From the NCBI RefSeq assembly GCF_009649815.1, contig NZ_WJIC01000005.1, forward strand, positions 1-64,000: 64,000 nucleotides of DNA. Direction: 5' to 3'. The first letter of the stretch is position 1; each line of letters opens with the position of its first letter. The notes beneath the pieces are model-generated. The model made no database searches and had not been told where the DNA came from. It saw nothing but the letters and a program-made list of their open reading frames with translations. A program made the position numbers and the translations under genes. The stretch is from Nocardia sp. SYP-A9097. Lineage in GTDB: Bacteria > Actinomycetota > Actinomycetes > Mycobacteriales > Mycobacteriaceae. Shown here one piece after another: positions 8,110 through 16,519 of the stretch.

Positions 8110-8888
8110 GCTTTGGCTTGCTCCCACACCATCCACGGCCGATCGCCCTGCATATATCCGCTGTCGAGTTCGGCGCGCTCCTTGAAGGTGTCGGCGGGCT
8201 TCCAGAACCCGTGGTGCTGATACCCGAAGAGCCGCCCCTGCGCGGCGAGCGCCCCGCACGCGTCCTCGACCAGATCGCCGCCGGGCGGCAGATGTTCGAA
8301 GATCTCCTGGGTGAGCACGAAGTAGCCGCCGTTCTCCCAGATGGGCAGCTGGGACACCGGGGTGATGTTCTTGACCTCGCCGGTGGCGTTCACATCCACG
8401 CAGTGGAAGGAGGACTGCGGCGGCACAATCATCATGGAGGCCGCGGCCTTGGACGCCCGGAAGTCCGCGATCACCCGATCCAGCGGTGCGTCGGTGAGCA
8501 CATCGGCGTAATTGGCCAGGAAGTACGGCTCACCGTGCAGATGCTCGCGCACCCGGCGCAGTCGCTCGCCGATGGGTGACTCCACCCCGGTATCGACGAA
8601 GGTGATGGTCCAGTCGCTGATATCGGATTGCAGCAGTTCGACTTTCCCGCCGCGGATCACGAAGTCATTGGAGACCGACTCCTGATAGGTGAGGAAGAAG
8701 TTCTTGATGTGCGCGGCCCCGTACCCCAGGCACAGGATGAAGTCCTTGTGCCCGAAGTGCGCGTAGTACCGCATGACATGCCAGATGAGCGGGCGCGGCC
8801 CGACCATCTGCATGGGCTTGGGGATGATGTCCTCGGTGCCGTTGCGCATGCGCATGCCGTAACCGCCGCAGAACAGTACAACCTTCAT
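8106..8888 (-). CDS. rfbF: Glucose-1-phosphate cytidylyltransferase-like nucleotidyltransferase
   Basis: 260 residues, the usual length for RfbF. RfbF makes CDP-glucose from CTP and glucose-1-phosphate. The pyrophosphorylase signature is GGYGMRMR at 8-15, followed by KPMQMVGPRPLIWHVMRYY, then TFVDTG, and the C-terminal HHGFWKPADT block specific to this subgroup (FW-P-DT). The start overlaps the upstream stop as ATGA. It suggests that the module builds a CDP-activated sugar; however, no separate RfbG/RfbH pair is seen, so the downstream pathway must use the neighbouring SDR or genes outside the window. Confidence 0.85.
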   Translation of the reverse strand: MKVVLFCGGYGMRMRNGTEDIIPKPMQMVGPRPLIWHVMRYYAHFGHKDFILCLGYGAAHIKNFFLTYQESVSNDFVIRGGKVELLQSDISDWTITFVDTGVESPIGERLRRVREHLHGEPYFLANYADVLTDAPLDRVIADFRASKAAASMMIVPPQSSFHCVDVNATGEVKNITPVSQLPIWENGGYFVLTQEIFEHLPPGGDLVEDACGALAAQGRLFGYQHHGFWKPADTFKERAELDSGYMQGDRPWMVWEQAKA

Positions 8889-10117
8889 TTCGCCGGGCTC
8901 TCTGCATGATGGAGGGTGGGAAGCGGGTATACGATCTCGCCGCCCCAGCCGGTCACGTGGCGCAGTTGCGCGGTGATCTCGGACTCGAGGTTCCAGGGCA
9001 GCACCAGCACCACATCGGGCCGGTCTTGGTCGATGCGCTCGGGCGCGTGGATGGGAATGCGCGTGCCGGGGGTGAATCGCCCGTGCTTGTACGGGTTTCG
9101 GTCCACGGTGTACGCGAGCAGGTCGGTGCGGATGCCGCAGTAGTTGAGCAGGGTATTGCCCTTGCCCGGTGCGCCGTAGCCGACGACCTGTTTGCCGTCG
9201 GCCTTGGCCTGCAGCAGGAAGCGCAGCAGCTCCTGGCGGACCGACTCGGTGCGTGGGCGCAGCGCGAGATAGCCTGCGACGTCATGTAATCCGGCCTCGG
9301 CTTCGGTGCGCAGGACCTGTTCGACTCGTTCGCCGGGTTCGGCGACCGCATCGGGCCGCGCCCAGATGCGCAGCGAACCACCATGTGTGGGAAGCAGTTC
9401 CACATCGACCACGGTGAGGCCGGCGGTGGCCAGCGCGCGCTGGGCCGAGAGCACCGTGTAGTACTGGAAGTGCTCGTGGTAGATGGTGTCGAACTGCCCC
9501 AGCGCCACCAGGTTCAGCGCGTGGTGCACCTCGATGGAGAGCCAGCCGTCATCGGCCAGCAGCGCCCGCAGCGAGCGGGTGAAACCCAGCAGGTCGGGTA
9601 TGTGCGCATAAACATTGTTGGCCACAACGAGATTCGCGGGTCCGTGCTCGGCGCGCACCCGGGCCGCGAGTTCCTCGTCGAGGAAGGCGGTTTCGGTCGG
9701 TACGCCCTTCTCCCGTGCTGCCGCACCGACATTCACCGAGGGTTCGATGCCCAGGCAGGGTATGCCCGCGGCGACCGCGTGTTGCAGCAGGTAGCCGTCG
9801 TTGCTGGCGACTTCGATCATGAACGAGTCGCCGCCCAGGCGCAGGCGCTGTGTAGCCTCCTCGACGAACAGTTTGGCGTGTTGTACCCAACTGTCCGAAA
9901 AAGAGGAGAAGTAGGCGTATTCGGTAAATGTCTCGGCGGGGGTGATGAGCGCCGGGATCTGTAGCAGTAAACAGTTCTCACAGACCCGCAGATGCAATGG
10001 AAAGGTGGGTTCGGGCTGGTCCAGCTCCTCGGCGGTGAGGAATTTCTCGCACGGTGGCGTCGCACCAAGATTGAGAACACTCAACAGAGCACTGGCGGAA
10101 CACAGACGACATTGCAC
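8885..10117 (-). CDS. SAM-dependent sugar C-methyltransferase
   Basis: 410 residues, full length for the TylC3/NovU C-methyltransferase family. Domains: zinc-binding N-terminus with CRLC at 3-6 and CENC at about 46-49; SAM-binding Rossmann domain with EVASNDGYLL at about 100; the family histidine stretch YHEHFQYYT; C-terminal domain with the motif VVGYGAPGKGNTLLNY. It likely methylates a carbon (often C3) of a 4-keto nucleotide sugar. GTG 10117 is preceded by GGTGGGG at seven bases. First gene of the ATGA-linked operon methyltransferase, cytidylyltransferase, deacetylase, SDR. The intact motif I contrasts with the paralogue at 4737-5855. Confidence 0.85.
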   Translation of the reverse strand: MQCRLCSASALLSVLNLGATPPCEKFLTAEELDQPEPTFPLHLRVCENCLLLQIPALITPAETFTEYAYFSSFSDSWVQHAKLFVEEATQRLRLGGDSFMIEVASNDGYLLQHAVAAGIPCLGIEPSVNVGAAAREKGVPTETAFLDEELAARVRAEHGPANLVVANNVYAHIPDLLGFTRSLRALLADDGWLSIEVHHALNLVALGQFDTIYHEHFQYYTVLSAQRALATAGLTVVDVELLPTHGGSLRIWARPDAVAEPGERVEQVLRTEAEAGLHDVAGYLALRPRTESVRQELLRFLLQAKADGKQVVGYGAPGKGNTLLNYCGIRTDLLAYTVDRNPYKHGRFTPGTRIPIHAPERIDQDRPDVVLVLPWNLESEITAQLRHVTGWGGEIVYPLPTLHHAESPAK

Positions 10118-10619
10118 GCGAAATCCCCACCTTTCACCGGAACCGGGCCCGGCGGCGAACCGGGCTGCACTGAGGTCGGCCCGATCCGGCCTTACGTTAC
10201 AACAGGTTTGGCGGTCACAGCGGTGCTCCGCGGGTGACCGGAGGGCAACAATGAAGCAGATTCCTGCGAGTCGCAGAACGGGGTAGCCGGTCGGCTAACT
10301 CTCGAGTCTTGCAATTCAAGGGTTACGTTGTTCGAGGCACTGCGATATCGTGCGGTACAACCAGGTGGTTTGCCAATAGGGGGATATCGGGGGAAACGAA
10401 CTGGAAACCGGTCGCGACGCTTCCGGCAATCCGCTGGAAACATTTGTAGCCCACAGTTTTCGACGTCGTACGTGTTCCGGGTGTGTAACATTCGGCTTCT
10501 TACCACCGAATTAGTCGGCGGCCCCAGCGGTATGTCCAGGGACCGACCTCAGCCCGTTTTGTGGAACTGATCAGTGGGGATCGGAACCGAGTTCTCCCGT
10601 GGGGGAGGTGTGTTCGTTC
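10118..10619. other. Divergent intergenic region, no gene seen
   Basis: About 500 bp between the divergent methyltransferase operon and the sugar-1-phosphate transferase gene. Short open frames here have neither family features nor ribosome binding sites. It is locally less G/C-rich, for example around 10440-10515, as expected for promoters of both operons, but I cannot single out one convincing -35/-10 pair. Confidence 0.5.
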
Positions 10620-12008
10620 ATGAGCTTCGAAACTTCCGCCGGCCGCGTCGTACGTGCGGGCCGGTTCACCAGACCGCTACCGCGCTCGGATAGGCAACGG
10701 CGGCAAGGTGATTACGCCCGCAGGCTGGCTGCGAGCGACCTGGCGACGCTCGGCATCGCCGTGGCCATCGCCCAGATCGGTTGTGTGGGAGGATCATCCG
10801 GCGCACTGCCGATCGGGGTCCCCTACACGGCAGTATCGATTGTGCTGGTAGCGGCCTGGACCGCGGTGCTGGCACTCACCGGCACCATGGCTTTGCGCGC
10901 GATCGGCAGTGGCACTGAGGAATACCGGCAAGTGGTCGCGGTATCGCTCAAGTTCTTCGGCGCGGTCGTGATCGTTTCCATGCTGCTGTGCCTGGGCATT
11001 TCGCGGGGCTATCTGATTGTCGCGCTTCTGCTGGGCGGCTGCGGGCTGCTGGCCGAGCGGGCGCTGTGGCGCGGCTGGGTGGCGCGCCAGCGGGCACAGG
11101 GTGCCTATCGCGCGCAGCTGCTGGTGGTCGGCAATCCCGATGCGGCACAGGAGCTGGCGGCCGTGTTCGCCCGCGATTCCGGCAATGGCTATGCGGTGAT
11201 CGGCGTGTGCACCGGCGTGGGTGGACCGCGCGCGGTGATCGAGGCCGCGCGGGCGACCGGTGTGGAAGCCGTGGCCATCACCCGCACCGAGACCCTCGGC
11301 CTCGACGACTTCCGTGGCCTGGCATGGGAATTGGATGAACTGGGTATCGAACTGCTGGTGACTCCGAGCCTGGTGGGGATCGCGGGCACCCGGCTCACCC
11401 ATCGGATCGTGGCCGATATGCCGGTCCTACACGTGGAGAAGCCGCAATACGGTCGTTCCAAGTCGATTCGCAAGAGCGCCTTCGACCTCTGCTTCGCACT
11501 GCTGGCGCTACTCGTCATCGCACCGGCGCTGCTGGGTATCGCGGTGGCGATCAAGGCCACCAGCCGCGGCCCGGTGCTCTACCTGTCCGAGCGGATCGGG
11601 CGGGACGGTCGGCCGTTCCACATGTTCAAGTTCCGCAGTATGTACGCCGAGGCCGGGGTGCATATCGACGCGCTGCTCGGGCTCGGTACGGATCCGCGAA
11701 TGACGCCGGTGGGCAGGGTGATTCGCCGATATCGCCTCGATGAGCTTCCGCAGTTCCTCAATGTGCTGCGCGGGGAGATGAGCATTGTCGGCCCGCGCCC
11801 GCAGCTTCGGCTGCACGCCGATGCGGTGGGCGGTTTGCTGGTGCGGCCGGGCGTGACGGGGCTGTGGCAGGTGCGCGGACGCTCGTATCTGACGCCGGAA
11901 GATGCCATGCGCCTGGATCTTTCGTATGTGGAGAACTGGTCGGCGCTACTGGATCTGCTCATGATCGCCAAGTCGATCGGTGCGGTGAGCCGCGGCCGGG
12001 CGCTATAG
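10620..12008 (+). CDS. Polyprenyl-phosphate sugar-1-phosphate transferase (copy 1)
   Basis: 462 residues of the WbaP/WcaJ type. Four to five hydrophobic segments lie in the first 150 residues, then a CoA-binding-like domain, a further membrane segment (FDLCFALLALLVIAPALLG), and the C-terminal bacterial sugar transferase domain with MFKFRSMY, DELPQFLNVLRGEMSIVGPRP and the GVTGLWQVRGRS block. These enzymes start repeat-unit synthesis by moving a sugar phosphate onto undecaprenyl (or decaprenyl) phosphate at the inner membrane. ATG 10620 is chosen; an in-frame GTG at 10599 is possible. It is a paralogue of the protein at 38507-40006. Its stop overlaps the convergent lyase stop in CTATAG. Confidence 0.87.
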   Translation: MSFETSAGRVVRAGRFTRPLPRSDRQRRQGDYARRLAASDLATLGIAVAIAQIGCVGGSSGALPIGVPYTAVSIVLVAAWTAVLALTGTMALRAIGSGTEEYRQVVAVSLKFFGAVVIVSMLLCLGISRGYLIVALLLGGCGLLAERALWRGWVARQRAQGAYRAQLLVVGNPDAAQELAAVFARDSGNGYAVIGVCTGVGGPRAVIEAARATGVEAVAITRTETLGLDDFRGLAWELDELGIELLVTPSLVGIAGTRLTHRIVADMPVLHVEKPQYGRSKSIRKSAFDLCFALLALLVIAPALLGIAVAIKATSRGPVLYLSERIGRDGRPFHMFKFRSMYAEAGVHIDALLGLGTDPRMTPVGRVIRRYRLDELPQFLNVLRGEMSIVGPRPQLRLHADAVGGLLVRPGVTGLWQVRGRSYLTPEDAMRLDLSYVENWSALLDLLMIAKSIGAVSRGRAL

Positions 12009-12878
12009 CGGCGCGAGCGCGGCCTCGTTCTTCGCCGCGGTGAAGCCATCGTGGAATACCACCCCGGGTGCGCTGATCGCGGGATCGCGGTAGTAGCCCT
12101 GTTTGAAGTAGGTGCCCCCGCCGCGCGGCATGAGAGTGCGCACCATACAACGGGTTTGGCCGGCGCACGGGTCGGCGTCGAAGACCTGCGGGACGCCCCC
12201 GATCCACAGTTCGATGAAGCCGATCTCGTCATGGATCGACCACTTCACATGCAGTTTGATATCGATCCACGAGTCGGTGACGAGATCGGTGCTCCACGGG
12301 GTGTAGGTGGGGCCGGGGCGACCGGGGGCATCCCAGGTGGATACCACTACGCCCCAGCGGTTCATGCCCACATTGGTGGGTCCCGACGCGACGGCCAGGG
12401 GTGGCGGGCCGTCCTCGTCGGCATGCCATTGCGACAGGACGGTCCAACCCTGATCGGCGGGGAAGCCGTGTTCGAAACGGGTGCTCCACTGGTACCAGCG
12501 GTCGTCGCCCTCCTCGGAGCGGGTGGCCTCCTCGCCGCTCACCTCGGCGCGCGCGCCACAGCACAGCAGGGCGGGCGTATCACCCTGGTGCACTTCGAAT
12601 CTCGCGGCGTACCGGCCTTGACGGACGACTGCGGATTCGACCTCCATCCGGCCGGTCGGATTGTGGTAGCTCGAGCACGGAGCGCTGCGCACCACCACGT
12701 TCTGGCAATTCGCCCACTGGTCGAAATTGCCGGTCTCGAAATCGCCGACGAAGCGGTCCGCCACCAAGGGTTCGACATCGGCGGTGGTCATGCTGGGCGA
12801 CATCGGAGCGATATCGGTGTCGCCGCAGCCCGCCAGCAGTGAGAGCAGCACGATGCCGAGAGCGCGGGCAAACCGCAA
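12003..12878 (-). CDS. Lipoprotein of the polysaccharide lyase (heparin lyase I-like) family
   Basis: 291 residues. The N-terminus is a lipoprotein signal ending in the lipobox LLAGC with Cys18, so it is exported and anchored. The rest resembles the jelly-roll polysaccharide lyase family (PF14099): DFETGNFDQWANC near residue 44, WYQWSTRFEHGFP, VLSQWHADEDG, DSWIDIKLHVKWS, LWIGG, and YFKQGYYRD near the end. Such enzymes cut uronate-containing polymers by elimination. The start is TTG 12878, with AGGAG seven bases upstream and no better alternative. Being inside a polymer locus it probably trims or releases the locus product. The catalytic residues are not certain from sequence alone. Confidence 0.75.
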   Translation of the reverse strand: MRFARALGIVLLSLLAGCGDTDIAPMSPSMTTADVEPLVADRFVGDFETGNFDQWANCQNVVVRSAPCSSYHNPTGRMEVESAVVRQGRYAARFEVHQGDTPALLCCGARAEVSGEEATRSEEGDDRWYQWSTRFEHGFPADQGWTVLSQWHADEDGPPPLAVASGPTNVGMNRWGVVVSTWDAPGRPGPTYTPWSTDLVTDSWIDIKLHVKWSIHDEIGFIELWIGGVPQVFDADPCAGQTRCMVRTLMPRGGGTYFKQGYYRDPAISAPGVVFHDGFTAAKNEAALAPL

Positions 12879-12882
12879 CGGG

Positions 12883-13875
12883 CTACTCCTGTGTTCGGCG
12901 GCGCCAACTGGCGCCGGTCAAGGACTCGAACCAGGCTACAGTGCTGGTCAACCCCTGGTCGAAGTCCGTGAGCGGCGCGTATCCGATTGCGCTCAAACGG
13001 GATATGTCCACGACCAGCTTCTCCGGATCGCCGGGACGATTGCTCCCGCTGTAGTCGAAATCCGGGGTGAGACCGGTGATCGAGCACAGCGATTTGGCGA
13101 GCTGATCGATGGTGTATTCGCGACCCGCGCCGACGTTGTATACCTCACCGCGCAGGGGTGCGTTGGCGGCCACCATCATGACCGAGCGCGCCGCATCCCC
13201 GACGAATAGGAAATCCCGCACCTGGGTGCCGTCCCCGTGGATGAACAGGCGCTCGTGATCGCGGTCCAGTTTGGCCAGCAGATCGAAGACCACCTGTTTG
13301 CGCTGGCGCGGCCCGAAGGCCGAGAAGAACCGCACCGAAGCCATATTCAGGCCGTACAGCTGCGCGAAGACCGCGAGATAGCGTTCGGCGGCCAGCTTGC
13401 CCACCCCGTACGGGGAGATCGGCACGGTGGGATCGTCCTCGCTGATGGGGATGTGCACCGAATTGCCGTAGACGGCGGCGCTGGAGGCGAAGACCAGCCG
13501 GCCCGGCCAGTGCCGGGCGCGCAGGGCATCCAGCAGCCGGAAGGTGGTCTGGAAGTTGAGTTCACAGTCGAAGGCGGGATCCTCGACCGAGGGCGGTACA
13601 TAGGCATTGGCGGCCAGATGCGCGATCACATCGGCCGGATGTTCGGTGAGATACTCCTGCCAGTCGAGTCGCCGAATATCTGTCTCCCGCAGGGTGATTG
13701 CGTCCATCACCCCGGCCAGATTGTCCCGGCTGCCGGAGGCGAAATTGTCCAGTACGGTCACCTGCGCCCCGGCGGCGACGAGCAGTTCGACCAGATGCGA
13801 TCCGATGAATCCGGCCCCGCCGGTCACCAGGACCTTCGCGCCGGTCCAGTTCAATTCTTGCTGTGCTGCGGTCAC
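12883..13875 (-). CDS. NAD-dependent nucleotide-sugar epimerase/dehydratase
   Basis: 330 residues, extended SDR of the UDP-glucose 4-epimerase / dTDP-glucose dehydratase group. NAD motif GGAGFIGSHL at about 18-27, the VLDNFASG segment, HLAANAYVPPSVEDP, and catalytic YGVGK. It interconverts a nucleotide sugar for the repeat unit; the exact reaction is open. GTG 13875 is favoured over a GTG 24 bp upstream because GGGGGA sits six bases before it. It follows the GT4 gene by 32 bp and is read toward the lyase, with 4 bp between them, so the three minus-strand genes form one operon. Confidence 0.82.
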   Translation of the reverse strand: MTAAQQELNWTGAKVLVTGGAGFIGSHLVELLVAAGAQVTVLDNFASGSRDNLAGVMDAITLRETDIRRLDWQEYLTEHPADVIAHLAANAYVPPSVEDPAFDCELNFQTTFRLLDALRARHWPGRLVFASSAAVYGNSVHIPISEDDPTVPISPYGVGKLAAERYLAVFAQLYGLNMASVRFFSAFGPRQRKQVVFDLLAKLDRDHERLFIHGDGTQVRDFLFVGDAARSVMMVAANAPLRGEVYNVGAGREYTIDQLAKSLCSITGLTPDFDYSGSNRPGDPEKLVVDISRLSAIGYAPLTDFDQGLTSTVAWFESLTGASWRRRTQE

Positions 13876-13907
13876 GATGTTTCCCCCGTTGGGTTGCACG
13901 ACGTCCT

Positions 13908-15062
13908 CTACATCCCGGCGACCCGGAGATATGTTTCGACCGTGCGGCGCGCCACGGCATCGGGCTCGAATTTCTCCAGCGCCTTCGCATGCCCCCTGCG
14001 GCCGAGATCCAATGCCAGTTCCTGGTTTTCGAGCAGTTCCACCATGCGCGCGGCGAAGGCGGTGACATCGTCGGGTGCGACCAGATAGCCGTTCTCGCCC
14101 TCGGTCACCATCTCCGGAATACCGCCGACGCGGGAGGAGATGACCGGGTTCCCGGCGGCCATGGCCTGCGCGAGAATCGTCGGCGAGGTCTCCTCCTGGG
14201 AGAACAGCACCACCGCGCGGGCCGCCGCGATCTCCTCGCGCAGCCGGTCGTTGTCGACCATGCCGGTGAATTCGATGTGCTCGTCCAGGCCGAGGGCGGT
14301 GGCGTGCTCGCGAATGGTGCGCGCGTAGCCGGGGTCCGGTTGCGGGCCGACCATGATCAGGCGTGCCTTCGGAACCTGTTGTACCGCAAGCGCGAACGCG
14401 GTGAGCAGGCCCTCGGGATTCTTGCGCGGGGAGAGCACCCCGGCGAACAGCAGCCGGGGTTCGGTCTCCGCCGAGGGGGCCAGGGCGAAGAACTCCGGCG
14501 CCGTGGGATTGGGAATGCTGATGTGCTCGCCGCGCACCAGGCCGGTCAGCGCCTTCGCGTCGTAGTCGGAGATGGAGATGACGACCTTGGCGCGGCGCAG
14601 CACCCGGCGGACCATGGCCTCGACCAGGTAGTAGCGCACCCGCTCCTTGATGCTCGCGCGCGCTTGCAGTTTCGTCTCCAGATGCACCAGCCCGTGCACG
14701 GTGACAATGGTGTTGCGGCTGATCTGGGTGGCGATATCGCCGCGCACGCCGATCTCCTGCGCGTGCACCACATCCGGGGCCAGTTCGGCAATGATCTTGC
14801 GGGCTTGGCGCACATCGAGGTACGAGCCGGTGGCCACGCCCAGTCGGCTCTGGCCGCGCAGATAGCGGATCTCCACTTTCGGACCCTCGCGACGGGTGTG
14901 CACCGGCGCTTCCCCATTGTGGAAGCGCAGCACGGTCAGGGTGTCGATCTCGTCCCGGGCGGCCAGCGCGGGTACCAGGGTGCTCGTCACCGATTCGATA
15001 CCGCCCACGATCCGGCCCGGCTCGAGTGGATAGGTGGCGATCATGACAACGTTCAGGCCCAC
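13908..15062 (-). CDS. Glycosyltransferase family 4 (GT-B)
   Basis: 384 residues. GT-B enzyme with the N-terminal glycine-rich GGIESVTSTL, a central HAQEIGVRGD, and the C-terminal donor-binding part LFAGVLSPRKNPEGLL, FSQEETSPTILAQAMAAGNPVI and GGIPEMV with the E-x7-E pair. It retains sugar configuration and adds one residue to the growing lipid-linked oligosaccharide at the cytoplasmic face. GTG 15062 is chosen over GTG 15083 because GAGGAG lies five bases upstream. Donor and acceptor are unknown. Confidence 0.83.
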   Translation of the reverse strand: MGLNVVMIATYPLEPGRIVGGIESVTSTLVPALAARDEIDTLTVLRFHNGEAPVHTRREGPKVEIRYLRGQSRLGVATGSYLDVRQARKIIAELAPDVVHAQEIGVRGDIATQISRNTIVTVHGLVHLETKLQARASIKERVRYYLVEAMVRRVLRRAKVVISISDYDAKALTGLVRGEHISIPNPTAPEFFALAPSAETEPRLLFAGVLSPRKNPEGLLTAFALAVQQVPKARLIMVGPQPDPGYARTIREHATALGLDEHIEFTGMVDNDRLREEIAAARAVVLFSQEETSPTILAQAMAAGNPVISSRVGGIPEMVTEGENGYLVAPDDVTAFAARMVELLENQELALDLGRRGHAKALEKFEPDAVARRTVETYLRVAGM

Positions 15063-15096
15063 GTGTGCTCCTCGCTGTGTCACCGCGGGACTCTAC

Positions 15097-16341
15097 CTAT
15101 CCGGGAGCGCTTGTGCGCGACGGTTTCTCGGGTATCGCGGCCCAAAGTTCGACATTGTGGAAACGACCGTCCGGCCCGATTCGGGCTCCGGTGAGGACGC
15201 CTTCGCGGCGTAGTCCGGCGGCCTCGGCAATGGCGGGCAGGTGGGTGGCGTCCGGATCGAGGCGGGCTTCGATGCGGTCGAGGTGCAATTCGTCGTGCGC
15301 GTAGTCCAGCAGGAGCGCCAAGCCGGTCGCGGCCGATTTGGTCTGTGCCGGGTCGGGAGTGAGCTCGAGGGTGAGCCGGGGGTGCTCGCCGACGGTGTCG
15401 AGAATGAGATTACCGAGCGGTTGACCCGCGGCGGTGACCTCGTAGCGGACGCGCGGGCCGCGCCGAGAGTGTAAGCGGGACTGATGCTTTCGGAGCGATA
15501 CGGGGTGATTTCCGGTGTCGTGGGTGTAGAGCGCATCAGGCAGTGGCATCCCGGTGCGAACTCCACGCCGCAGCGGGGTGCCCAGGTAGTACCGGGCCGA
15601 GACCACGAGTACGGTGCCGGGCGCGGCCATGCGGACCGTCCGCCAGCCCGTCGTCAAGCGCTCGCGCGGGGAGGCTCGCACGGCCGAAACGCGTTCGGTG
15701 GCAACGCCGGAGGCAATGAGAGCCGTCACATACCCACCGGTTGGTGCTTTGTCCGCGGTGACCGCCCACAGCTCATGATCGCGCACCTGCCCACCCACGC
15801 TCATGGCACGAATCATGGTGGCCTCCAAGGACATTCCACCCCGGATACTGGCCTGCCGTGCTGGACGATTGCCGACGCAGACCGGCGCGGTGATCCGGTG
15901 CAGACCGAGCGTGCCGAAGGCGTAGTCGGTCGCGAGCGCGCCCGCCACCGTGCCCAGGCCATGCCTGGCCCGTTCCGAATCCAGCCAAATGCCCAGCTCG
16001 GCAGCGTGATTGCGGCGATCGATCGGGGACAGGGTGCACTGGCCCGCGAAGTCACCGTCGACGAATACGCTCAATCGCAGGGCGCGACCGGCCGCATGGG
16101 CACGGCGCTGGCGTAGATATTCCCGTATCCACCAGGCCCGGGAGTGCCGTTGCGTCCAGCTCAGCGCGGAGGTGGTCCAGAACGGTTCGATGAGTTCGCG
16201 GTCGCGCAGTCGGATCGCGTGCCAGGGGTGGAAATCCGATAGCCGGGTGGTGCGCAGGGTGACGCGATGCCCGGCGACGAGCACCGGGCCGAGCTCGATG
16301 CGCCGGTGGGCGGACCCGGTGACCGCGGCGAGTTGCGGCAT
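15097..16341 (-). CDS. Tandem GNAT acyltransferase-like protein
   Basis: 414 residues with two GNAT-like domains. Residues about 15-200 look like a RimJ-type N-acyltransferase (RIELGPVLVAGHRVTLR, LGIWLDSERARHGLGTVAG in the acetyl-CoA loop position, TLGLHRITAPVCVGN). Residues about 295-410 look like a second, more degenerate GNAT unit (DPAQTKSAATGLALLLDYAHDELHLDRIEARLD), lacking a clear acetyl-CoA loop. ATG 16341 is chosen since longer frames run into non-coding sequence; its ribosome binding site is weak. It sits between the GT4 operon and the divergent pyruvyltransferase. It could acylate an amino sugar, or modify a protein like ribosomal-protein RimJ; context favours the first but does not prove it. 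Confidence 0.75.
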   Translation of the reverse strand: MPQLAAVTGSAHRRIELGPVLVAGHRVTLRTTRLSDFHPWHAIRLRDRELIEPFWTTSALSWTQRHSRAWWIREYLRQRRAHAAGRALRLSVFVDGDFAGQCTLSPIDRRNHAAELGIWLDSERARHGLGTVAGALATDYAFGTLGLHRITAPVCVGNRPARQASIRGGMSLEATMIRAMSVGGQVRDHELWAVTADKAPTGGYVTALIASGVATERVSAVRASPRERLTTGWRTVRMAAPGTVLVVSARYYLGTPLRRGVRTGMPLPDALYTHDTGNHPVSLRKHQSRLHSRRGPRVRYEVTAAGQPLGNLILDTVGEHPRLTLELTPDPAQTKSAATGLALLLDYAHDELHLDRIEARLDPDATHLPAIAEAAGLRREGVLTGARIGPDGRFHNVELWAAIPEKPSRTSAPG

Positions 16342-16429
16342 GGCGTCGACGCTACCGGAGAATCTCGCGCCGGGCGGTCGCGTAGCCGTAAATCCGCTGC
16401 GCACGCGAGTGCGAACTATCGCAAACCGG

Positions 16430-16457
16430 TTGTGGGTGTGGCTAATTGAGATACTGT
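16430..16457 (+). promoter_or_regulatory. Candidate promoter for the second pyruvyltransferase operon
   Basis: TTGTGG at 16430-16435 and TACTGT at 16452-16457 are separated by 16 bp, and the TACTGT fits the actinobacterial TAnnnT -10 form. The start codon at 16520 would have a leader of roughly 55-60 bases. The area is less G/C-rich than its flanks. Prediction from sequence only. Confidence 0.35.
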
Positions 16458-16519
16458 TGCGGTGCGGACGGAGTTGAACGCAAAGTTCGGCACGGCTGCG
16501 TGACCGGGGGAGGTCGAAG

